This document shows, piece by piece, positions 6,199 to 12,661 of a DNA stretch of 13,542 nt (its first letter is position 1; the number at the start of each line of letters is the position of its first letter). The translations under genes were made by a program, and so were the position numbers. The DNA is from JBDTMC01 sp039934475 (GTDB lineage: Bacteria; Acidobacteriota; Terriglobia; Bryobacterales; Bryobacteraceae). Below the pieces are notes generated by a model. The model saw only the letters and a list, made by a program, of their open reading frames with translations. It did no database searches and had not been told where the DNA came from. The stretch spans positions 1-13,542 of the forward strand of contig JBDTMC010000185.1 in assembly GCA_039934475.1 (NCBI GenBank), in the 5' to 3' direction.

Positions 6199-8232
6199 TT
6201 ATCTGAACCATCGTAGAGTGACATACGCACTTCTCCTGACTCCGATCAAAGGGCCCGGATCGCCGCTATACTCTGGATGGCTTGGCTGAAGCAGATTGCG
6301 GCCCGCGAGCGACAGTTCGAATTGCTGACTGATTCGCCACCCCAGCCGCGCGTCTCCGGTGGAATACGACGGAACCAACTGGGCGCCAAGCGCCGAGACA
6401 TATCTGTATGTCAAATCGAGCGATAAGCTCTTGGAAAGATTAAGAGCGGATTGCACTGTCGCCTGGTGTCGCGGACTGGAGCCAACGATTCCCGGCGCCG
6501 AGCCCACGTCAATGGAGTTGGGAGCCTTTCGAATGTCCATCTGTAGGAATGAGTAGGACCCGCGTAACTGCCACCAGTCCGCCAACCTGTATTCGGGAGC
6601 GATCTCGATGCCTTTCGTGGTTCCCAGCAGTCCATTGCCGAATTGCGCGGGTAGCAAGAGATGCTCAGGGGACGGCGTGTCCTCCAGGAAAGGCGGTCCC
6701 GTAAGCTCTTGGCTAAAGAGGTTGTGGTAGTGGTTGTAAAAGGTCGCGATATCAACAGAAAGGCCTGGACTGAAATCGTGACGATATCCTACCTCATAGC
6801 CGTTCATCTGTTCGGGTGCAAAATTGCCGTTGGCGTTGAATCGCGCAAAGAAGGGCGTTCCGTTGTCCAGCGTCCGAATATAGCCGGTCAGAAAGAAGTT
6901 TACTTCCGCATCCGAGGGAGTCCGTAGGGCGTGAGTATACGCGGCCCAGACAGTTTGTTTCCTTGAGGGCGTCCACAGAATTCGTGCACTCGGCTCCAGA
7001 AGAAAGCCCGTAAAGTTAGTGCGCAACAACTTTGTGCCGATGATGAGGGAAAGCCGGTTTTCCACTAACCCAATTTCATCCTGTAGGAAAGCCGTGTAGA
7101 GTTGGTCCGTTCTTAGCGCTGGTTCAAAAGTCAGCCCTGAGACTATTTCGCGGTTATCCGCTCGACTGACGCGCGCTCCTAAGCCCCACGAAAGCTGCTG
7201 CCGGCCCACCATGCGAAAGCGGTGGAGAAAATCAACGTCGAACGTGTCGCGAGTCTCGCCAAAGTTCGCTTCTTCGCGGGTTGTCCGGTCATAGTAAGTC
7301 TGGATTTGGATGTCGCTGCCATCGCCTAAGGTTCGCTTCCATCGGGCCATAAGGTTACCACCCGAAAGGTACGCGTTATCGTCCACAGTGCGCGAGTAGG
7401 GCGCCGTATAACTGGTGGCCTGGACTCTCTCGCCTGCCTCTTCTTTGTAAACGTCGCCCTGCACTGTTACTGAGTCGCGCTCGTTCACTGTCCAATCCAT
7501 CCGGAATCCGCCCTGGGCAGCGCGCCAGTCGTCAAAATTCCGCCGGTCCTGGTGGTGATCGGGGCCGCGCGTGAATCCTTTGCCATAGATCCGATAGTTG
7601 AGCTTCTGTCCGCTGCTGCCCCCGTATCGCAGACCGGCGAAACCCTGCTCGTCGCTTCCGCCCCCCGCTGAGGCAAGCGTGCCTTGGGTATCTTTGGCCG
7701 CCTTTGTTATGACATTAATTACTCCATTTACGGCATTGGGGCCACAAATGATACCTCCAGGCCCGCGTATGACCTCAATCCGATCAATGTCGTCCATAAG
7801 CGTATCCTGTACTTCCCAGTAAGTGCCCGCCAGCAGTGTCGAGTAAACTGTGCGGCCGTCGATCAGGACAAGGACACCTCGAGAAAACCGAGTGCCGAAT
7901 CCTCGAATTCCTATGGACCATTTGTTGGCGTCAATGCGCGCCACTTCCACACCCGGAGCCGATCGTAATGCTTCCGGTATGCTTGTAGCTCCCGACCGCC
8001 GGATCTGTTCCCCTGTGATTACGTAGACAGCTACCGGACTGGCATAGGCTCTCACCGGCGTCTTTGACGGCGTCGAGACCTCAATGAGCGACAGTTCTTC
8101 CAGGCTCAGTCGCTTCAGTGCCTCAGGTTCCGGCGCCTGTTGCTGGTTGCCGCCGCTCGCGGGCGTGGCGAATCCAATCAGGAGTCCGGCGAAAACGAGT
8201 ACGCCAACGTTGCGTGGGCCCGATACGTGCAC
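6199..8232 (-). CDS. TonB-dependent outer-membrane receptor (plug and barrel)
   Basis: Taken from GTG 8232 the protein has 677 residues. That start is preceded by AGGA eight bases away and gives a normal signal peptide (hydrophobic 9-24, ending ATPASG). TTG 8256 is an alternative; the frame stays open to 8442 but the extra residues do not resemble a leader. After a linker carrying LSLEELSLIEVSTPSK (42-57) comes the plug, with ITGEQIRRSGATSIPEALR (72-90), VLVLIDGRTVY (120-130) and RIEVIRGPGGIICGPNAVNG (151-170). The remainder is beta-barrel and ends with SAYVTLRWFR. There is no N-terminal FecA-type signalling (STN) domain. The LSLEEL...IEV linker and the closing RRSAYV region resemble, as I remember them, receptors found beside YfiR/DUF4154 genes. 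It would import a scarce ligand using the proton-motive force via TonB; which ligand cannot be told. It is the first gene of the probable operon with YfiR, kinase, regulator and CBM9-like protein. Confidence 0.9.
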   Translation of the reverse strand: MHVSGPRNVGVLVFAGLLIGFATPASGGNQQQAPEPEALKRLSLEELSLIEVSTPSKTPVRAYASPVAVYVITGEQIRRSGATSIPEALRSAPGVEVARIDANKWSIGIRGFGTRFSRGVLVLIDGRTVYSTLLAGTYWEVQDTLMDDIDRIEVIRGPGGIICGPNAVNGVINVITKAAKDTQGTLASAGGGSDEQGFAGLRYGGSSGQKLNYRIYGKGFTRGPDHHQDRRNFDDWRAAQGGFRMDWTVNERDSVTVQGDVYKEEAGERVQATSYTAPYSRTVDDNAYLSGGNLMARWKRTLGDGSDIQIQTYYDRTTREEANFGETRDTFDVDFLHRFRMVGRQQLSWGLGARVSRADNREIVSGLTFEPALRTDQLYTAFLQDEIGLVENRLSLIIGTKLLRTNFTGFLLEPSARILWTPSRKQTVWAAYTHALRTPSDAEVNFFLTGYIRTLDNGTPFFARFNANGNFAPEQMNGYEVGYRHDFSPGLSVDIATFYNHYHNLFSQELTGPPFLEDTPSPEHLLLPAQFGNGLLGTTKGIEIAPEYRLADWWQLRGSYSFLQMDIRKAPNSIDVGSAPGIVGSSPRHQATVQSALNLSKSLSLDLTYRYVSALGAQLVPSYSTGDARLGWRISQQFELSLAGRNLLQPSHPEYSGDPGPLIGVRRSAYVTLRWFR

Positions 8233-8483
8233 TGAGTCTTTCCTATACGAATCCAAGGTTTTTCCACGCGGAGGAGTCCCGCGGCAGACCAGACAATTAT
8301 CGGCCAGTCTAGCATACGGTCGGTATGGAAAAATGGGGATGGGCATGAATTTCAAGCCCGGTAGGTAACTGAACATTACAGACTGCCCCTGGAGGAAATT
8401 CGCTGCCTGGAGTATACTCCGGCCTGTCCCACTTTCCGACACACCTCGGAATGAAAACGGGACGTCGTACTGCGGGGGAAGGG
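8233..8483 (-). promoter_or_regulatory. Upstream region of the TonB receptor operon
   Basis: This stretch of about 250 bp has no convincing gene. It should hold the promoter of the receptor operon. A TATACT that resembles a -10 box lies inside the perfect palindrome at 8409-8420, but no good -35 box stands at 16-18 bases. A short inverted repeat CATAC/GTATG occurs near 8312-8328. I did not recognise a cobalamin, c-di-GMP or other riboswitch. Confidence 0.4.
8409..8420. other. Perfect 12-bp palindrome GGAGTATACTCC, possible operator
   Basis: GGAGTATACTCC is its own reverse complement and lies about 177 bp upstream of the receptor start, in the only sizable gap in front of that operon. It includes TATACT on both strands. 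Position and symmetry fit a dimeric repressor site overlapping a promoter, but a single copy cannot prove it. Confidence 0.35.
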
Positions 8484-8513
8484 AGACTAAAGGAAGGGCC
8501 GGACTGCCGGCCC
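8484..8513 (-). terminator. Rho-independent terminator of tpx
   Basis: Read on the minus strand, GGGCCGG and CCGGCCC form a perfect 7-bp all-GC stem with a 4-base loop (8496-8502 with 8507-8513), followed by TTCCTTTAG, a broken T-rich tail. It starts 10 bp after the tpx stop, the expected place, and separates tpx from the receptor operon. Confidence 0.75.
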
Positions 8514-8523
8514 CGTGAGGGTG

Positions 8524-9033
8524 TTACACCAACGACTTCGCCACCGCGAGAGCGGCGTCGTAATCGGGATGATCGGCTACTTCGGTCACGTACTCTACGT
8601 GCTTTACCGTGTTGTCCTTGTCCACTACGAAAATCGCCCGGCTTTCCACCCGCCATTCTTTGATCAGCGTGCCGTAGTGCTCACCGAAAGAGGCGTTCTT
8701 GTGGTCGCTGAGCATTGTGACGTTGTCTACGCCGAAAGCGCCACACCAACGCTTCTGCGCAAAAGGCAGGTCCATGCTGATCGTGTACATCTTAACGCTC
8801 GGCAACTTCCCGGCCTCCTCGTTGAAGCGCTTCGTCTGCATATCGCAAACCGGCGTATCAAGCGAGGGCACAACGCTGAAAATACGTACTTCGCCCGCGG
8901 TGGCCTCGAGTGTCACCGGTTGCATCTTCGTATCCACCACATCGAACTGAGGGGCTGCATCGCCCGCCTTCAGCGCCGGACCCACGAGGGTTAAAGGACT
9001 GCCTTTAAATGTTGTCGCACCTGGTCTTTCCAT
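8524..9033 (-). CDS. tpx: Thiol peroxidase Tpx (atypical 2-Cys peroxiredoxin)
   Basis: The 169-residue protein has the full Tpx signature and length. The peroxidatic cysteine is C63 in VVPSLDTPVCDMQT, with T60 of the conserved triad before it, and the resolving cysteine is C97 in FAQKRWCGAFG; the conserved arginine is R132 in SRAIFVVD. Tpx reduces hydrogen peroxide and preferentially alkyl hydroperoxides in the cytoplasm or periplasm; here no signal peptide is present, so it should be cytoplasmic. It forms an intramolecular disulfide that thioredoxin reduces. ATG 9033 has AGGAG seven bases upstream, a strong ribosome-binding site. It follows the thioredoxin-fold DUF255 gene by 39 bp on the same strand, so co-transcription is likely, and it is closed by a clear terminator. 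Confidence 0.96.
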   Translation of the reverse strand: MERPGATTFKGSPLTLVGPALKAGDAAPQFDVVDTKMQPVTLEATAGEVRIFSVVPSLDTPVCDMQTKRFNEEAGKLPSVKMYTISMDLPFAQKRWCGAFGVDNVTMLSDHKNASFGEHYGTLIKEWRVESRAIFVVDKDNTVKHVEYVTEVADHPDYDAALAVAKSLV

Positions 9034-9072
9034 CTGTTTCTCCTGTCTATGAATTCTGGTACAACGGCAGAC

Positions 9073-11145
9073 TCATTGTAGCAACTCGGCGAATTTTTCC
9101 ACGTCCCCTGTGGGCAGTTGACAGGCGAAGTTTTCGCACACGTAGGCCGTCGCGCGCCCGTCTATCGGCTTGATGCCAAGCTGCATAGCTTCAGGCGCAT
9201 CGGGACCCAGCAGAACCGTCTCCGGCAGAAACTTCGCATAAAGAGTCCGCAGCATTTCCGCGTGCCCTTCGCCCCCCGTCAGAATCGCTTGACGGTGCTT
9301 GGAACGGCTGAAAAGGAACGCCACCAGCATCTGTGGAATGGCCAGCGGCGCAGTGTTGATCCGCGTTGCAAAGGCTTCCAGCGCGCGTTCTGCCGCCGCC
9401 TCGAAGTGGGCATTGCCCGTCATCCGAGCCAGGCGAAGCAAATTCAGCACCGCCACCGAGTTGCCAGAAGGTTCCGCCCCATCGTAATCGTCCTTCATGC
9501 GTAAGATCAGGTTCGCGTCTTCCGTGCCGGTGCTGAAGTAGCCGCCGTCGCCCGTATCCTCGAAAATATCTCGCATGTCCTGGGCAAGGTTCGTCGCCGT
9601 CGTGAGGTATCCCACTTCGAAGGTGGCTTCGTAAAGATCGATCAGTCCCTGGCCGAAAAACGCAAAGTCGTCAAGGAACCCGGGAATCGCGGCGTCTCCA
9701 TCGCGAAAACGGCGCAACAACAGTCCCTGCTCCGCCTGGTACATGCGAGCCAGAATAAAGTCTGCGGCGCGCCGCGCGGCTTGTTCGTAACGCGGTTCGG
9801 CCAACACCTGCGCACCCTTGGCAAACGCGGAGATCATCAGCCCGTTCCAGGCGGTGAGAACCTTGTCGTCCAAGTGCGGGCGCGGCCGCTTTCCTCGGGC
9901 CGCCAGCAAAATCTGCGCGGAACTGGCGAGCGATGCGGCCATCGCCTCCACCGTTACATCGTACTGTCCGGCCGACGTTTCCACCGTGTGCGATTGATAG
10001 AGGATGTTTCGTCCGGTGAACTCCTGCTGTGGATCGTTCCGCACGTTGCCGTCGTCATCCACCCCGTAGCGATAGCTGAACCACTCGGCCGCGGGTTCGC
10101 CTAACAATTGGTCCAATTCCTGGCGGGTCCAAATGTAGAACGCGCCTTCGCCCTTCTCATGCGGGTCGGCGGCGTCGATAATACTGTCGGCATCCTCGGC
10201 AGAGTAGAATCCGCCCTCAGGATGGGTCATGTCGCGTAGCACGTATTCGAAGATGTCGCGCGCAATCGCAGCGTACAGCGGGTCCGCGGTGATCTGGAAC
10301 GCTTCCAGATAGGAGATGGCGAGCTGCGCCTGGTCGTACAGCATCTTCTCGAAGTGCGAGACAAACCAGTTCTCATCCACCGAGTAGCGATGGAACCCGC
10401 CGCCGATCTGGTCGTTCATCCCTCCCTTCGCCATTTCCCGCAGCGTCAGCAACACCATGTCGAGCGCTTCCTGGTTACCGGTGCGCCGGTGGTAGCGCAG
10501 CAGGAAGTTGTATACGGTGGGCCGCGGGAACTTCGGAGCTTGCCCGAAGCCGCCTTTCCGCGAGTCGAACATACGGCGGAAGCCCAGGAAGAGGTGTTCG
10601 GCTGCGTTCTCGTCCAGACGCGTGCCTCCGCTCCGTACCTCGGAATGTTGGGTCAGTTGTTGGATCACGTCGCCAGCCGACTCCAAAATGCGCGCCCGGT
10701 CGCCTGCCCAGGCGTTCCCCAACTGCTCCAGAATGTACTTGAACCCGGGGCGTCCGAACCGGTTGTCAGGAGGAAAGTAGGTGCCACCGTAGAAAGGTTT
10801 GAGGTCAGGCGTCAGCCAAACGGACATCGGCCAGCCGCCGCTGCCGGTGGTCGCTTGCACGAACATCATATAGATGCGGTCCACGTCCGGCCGCTCTTCA
10901 CGATCCACTTTGACGGGTACGAAATGGCGGTTGAGGACGGCGGCGATCTCTTCCTTCTCAAACGACTCGCGCTCCATCACATGGCACCAGTGGCACGTTG
11001 AGTAGCCGATCGAAAGAAAGATCGGCTTATCTTCCGCCCGCGCCTTAGCAAAGGCCTCCTCCCCCCAAGGCATCCAGTCCACCGGATTGTGCGCATGCTG
11101 CAGCAGGTACGGACTCTTCTCGCCGGCAAGTTTATTTGTGTACAT
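9073..11145 (-). CDS. Thioredoxin-domain DUF255 protein (YyaL / SPATA20 family)
   Basis: The 690-residue length is normal for this family. The N-terminal thioredoxin-like domain (about 1-165) holds the hallmark SPYLLQHAHNPVDW (11-24), the CHWC redox motif at C51-C54, and a GGWPMSVWLTPD stretch near 103-114. The rest is an alpha/alpha-barrel resembling N-acylglucosamine 2-epimerase and glycosidase folds, with HFEKMLYDQAQL, EDADS, EGAFYIWT, KVLTAWNGLMISAFAKG and GAEPSGNSVAVLNLLRL. The tail has a further cysteine pair in YVCENFACQLP. There is no signal peptide, so it is probably cytoplasmic. The biochemical function of the family is not settled; a thiol-disulfide role is likely for the first domain. 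No Shine-Dalgarno precedes ATG 11145, while TACAAT lies about 34 bp upstream as a possible -10 box, so the message may have a short leader. It probably heads an operon with tpx. Confidence 0.93.
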   Translation of the reverse strand: MYTNKLAGEKSPYLLQHAHNPVDWMPWGEEAFAKARAEDKPIFLSIGYSTCHWCHVMERESFEKEEIAAVLNRHFVPVKVDREERPDVDRIYMMFVQATTGSGGWPMSVWLTPDLKPFYGGTYFPPDNRFGRPGFKYILEQLGNAWAGDRARILESAGDVIQQLTQHSEVRSGGTRLDENAAEHLFLGFRRMFDSRKGGFGQAPKFPRPTVYNFLLRYHRRTGNQEALDMVLLTLREMAKGGMNDQIGGGFHRYSVDENWFVSHFEKMLYDQAQLAISYLEAFQITADPLYAAIARDIFEYVLRDMTHPEGGFYSAEDADSIIDAADPHEKGEGAFYIWTRQELDQLLGEPAAEWFSYRYGVDDDGNVRNDPQQEFTGRNILYQSHTVETSAGQYDVTVEAMAASLASSAQILLAARGKRPRPHLDDKVLTAWNGLMISAFAKGAQVLAEPRYEQAARRAADFILARMYQAEQGLLLRRFRDGDAAIPGFLDDFAFFGQGLIDLYEATFEVGYLTTATNLAQDMRDIFEDTGDGGYFSTGTEDANLILRMKDDYDGAEPSGNSVAVLNLLRLARMTGNAHFEAAAERALEAFATRINTAPLAIPQMLVAFLFSRSKHRQAILTGGEGHAEMLRTLYAKFLPETVLLGPDAPEAMQLGIKPIDGRATAYVCENFACQLPTGDVEKFAELLQ

Positions 11146-11204
11146 GGTGAAAAATTCAAAGGAGGGTGGGACGCCACCATTGTATCAACCAAGACCGGTC
11201 CCTC

Positions 11205-11232
11205 GACTTCCGACTTCCGTCTTCCCCCTTCC
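11205..11232 (+). repeat. Four degenerate tandem heptamers (GACTTCC type)
   Basis: Four 7-bp units follow without gaps: GACTTCC, GACTTCC, GTCTTCC and CCCTTCC. The first two are identical and the others differ by one and two bases from the first. The tract lies in the divergent intergenic region. Short heptamer tracts of this sort can change copy number by slippage. Confidence 0.6.
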
Positions 11233-11249
11233 TATCCTCGAAGGGATAT

Positions 11250-11266
11250 CCGGAGTGAAACTCCGG
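11250..11266 (+). other. Hairpin in front of the M20 dipeptidase gene
   Basis: CCGGAGT and ACTCCGG form a perfect 7-bp stem with a GAA loop, ending 8 bp before ATG 11275. The only Shine-Dalgarno-like bases nearby (GGAG, 11252-11255) lie inside the stem. No T-tract follows, so it is not a normal terminator; a translational control element or chance repeat are the options. Confidence 0.5.
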
Positions 11267-11274
11267 TTGTTAGA

Positions 11275-12648
11275 ATGTCTACGGGCATCCTCATGAACTA
11301 CTACCAGGAACACCAGCAAGACTTCCTTGAAGGCTTGAAAACGTGGCTGCGCATTCCCAGCATCAGTACCCTCCCGGAGCACAAGCCGGACATTCTGCGC
11401 GCGGCGAACTTTGCCGCCGATGAACTCCGCGCCGCGGGCATGCCGCACGTGGAGCTCATTGAAGGCGAGGGTAACCCCCTCGTCTATGCCGAGTGGCTGG
11501 GCGCCCCCGGCAAGCCCACCCTGCTGCTTTACGGGCACTATGATGTGCAGCCGCCCGATCCGTTGGACGAGTGGAAGTCGCCTCCCTTTGAGCCTGAGGT
11601 CCGCGGCGATAACATCTATGCCCGCGGTGCGTGTGACGACAAAGGGCAGACCTACATCCTCATTAAGGCCGTGGAAGGGATGCTGAAGACCACCGGGTCG
11701 CTCCCTGTGAATGTGAAGTTCCTGATCGAGGGAGAAGAAGAAGTCGGCGGCGAGCACATCAGCGACTTTGTCGCCTCCAAGGACCCACGCCTAAAGGCGG
11801 ATGCGGCGGTGATCTGCGATACCGAGATGTTCGCTCCTGAACTCCCCACCCTTTGCGTGGGCCTCCGCGGCATCATCTATGGAGAGCTGATTGTCACCGC
11901 GGCTCGCCAGGATCTGCATTCCGGCGTCTACGGCGGCGCCGCCCCGAATCCAATCATGGCCGTGGCAGAGATTCTTACCGCGCTGAAGGACCGTGATGGC
12001 CACATCCAAATCCCGGGCTTCTATGACCGCGTAGTCCCGCCCAGCGTCGAGGAGCGCGCCGCCTGGGCGCGCCTGCCGTTTAACCTTGAGGACTTCCGCG
12101 AGAAAGAAATGGGCGCGCTGGCGCTTACCGGCGAACCCGAAATCGATGTTCTGGAGCGCATGTGGGCCCGCCCCACGCTCGAAGTCCACGGGATTCGCGG
12201 TGGCTTCACCGGCGAAGGTGCAAAGACCGTGATTCCGGCCCGCGCCCTGGCCAAAGTAAGTGCACGGCTGGTGGCCGATCAGGACCCCGAAGAAGCAACG
12301 CGCATGCTGCAGGATGCAGTCGCCAAGGCATGCCCGAAGGGTGTGACGGCCGAATTCAAGGCGATCCACAGCGCGGCGCCTTCGCTCACCGATCCTACAA
12401 ATTCGTTCGTCCAGGCCGCCGCCGTGGCAATGACCGAGATCTTCGGCACAGAGACCGTCTACATCCGCTCCGGCGGCTCCATCCCCATCGTCGGCTTGTT
12501 TGACCAGCACTTGGGCATTCCCAGCGTGATGATGGGTTTCGGCCTGCCGGACGACAATCTGCATTCCCCCAACGAGAAGTTCTATCTGCCGAATTTCTAC
12601 CGTGGGATCGAAGCCGTCGCCCGCTACCTTGAAGTCCTAGCGCGTTAG
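11275..12648 (+). CDS. M20-family metallopeptidase (dipeptidase, carnosinase/PepV-like)
   Basis: From ATG 11275 the protein has 457 residues, the normal length for M20 dipeptidases; the frame is open back to 11089, but that part runs into the divergent gene and is not family-like. ATG 11293 is a second possible start. Metal and catalytic residues are all visible: H88 and D90 in LYGHYDVQPPDP, bridging D121 in GACDDKGQ, catalytic E155 and ligand E156 in EGEEEVGG, D182 in ICDTEMF, and H430 in DDNLHSPNEKF. H215 in DLHSGVYGG lies in the dimerisation lid domain (about 200-310) and would reach the partner's active site. The enzyme should be a dinuclear zinc or manganese dipeptidase of the cytoplasm, without a signal peptide. 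Substrate range cannot be read from sequence. The RND permease gene starts 13 bp downstream. Confidence 0.93.
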   Translation: MSTGILMNYYQEHQQDFLEGLKTWLRIPSISTLPEHKPDILRAANFAADELRAAGMPHVELIEGEGNPLVYAEWLGAPGKPTLLLYGHYDVQPPDPLDEWKSPPFEPEVRGDNIYARGACDDKGQTYILIKAVEGMLKTTGSLPVNVKFLIEGEEEVGGEHISDFVASKDPRLKADAAVICDTEMFAPELPTLCVGLRGIIYGELIVTAARQDLHSGVYGGAAPNPIMAVAEILTALKDRDGHIQIPGFYDRVVPPSVEERAAWARLPFNLEDFREKEMGALALTGEPEIDVLERMWARPTLEVHGIRGGFTGEGAKTVIPARALAKVSARLVADQDPEEATRMLQDAVAKACPKGVTAEFKAIHSAAPSLTDPTNSFVQAAAVAMTEIFGTETVYIRSGGSIPIVGLFDQHLGIPSVMMGFGLPDDNLHSPNEKFYLPNFYRGIEAVARYLEVLAR

Positions 12649-12661
12649 AATCGAAGTCACC

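Larger units (their letters stand above)
11146..11274. promoter_or_regulatory. Divergent intergenic region between DUF255 and M20 genes
   Basis: About 130 bp separate the two outward-facing genes. On the minus strand TACAAT (11179-11184) could serve as a -10 box for the DUF255-tpx pair; a matching -35 is not clear. GGTGG/CCACC (11165-11169 with 11174-11178) would form a small hairpin in the DUF255 leader. The region also holds a heptamer repeat and a second hairpin, listed separately. No convincing plus-strand promoter was seen. Confidence 0.45.

Noticed and set aside
8233..8442. N-terminal extension of the TonB receptor to 8442
   Set aside because: It adds 70 residues ahead of a good signal peptide; GTG 8232 with AGGA upstream explains the start better.
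8233..8483. Cobalamin or other riboswitch before the TonB receptor
   Set aside because: I looked for conserved boxes on the minus strand and did not find a convincing set; only short inverted repeats are present.
11089..11274. N-terminal extension of the dipeptidase to ATG 11089
   Set aside because: It would overlap the start of the divergent DUF255 gene and adds 62 residues with no family resemblance.
11791..12564. Minus-strand open frame of 257 codons opposite the dipeptidase
   Set aside because: The plus-strand frame has every M20 catalytic residue in order; the opposite frame has no recognisable motif or ribosome-binding site.
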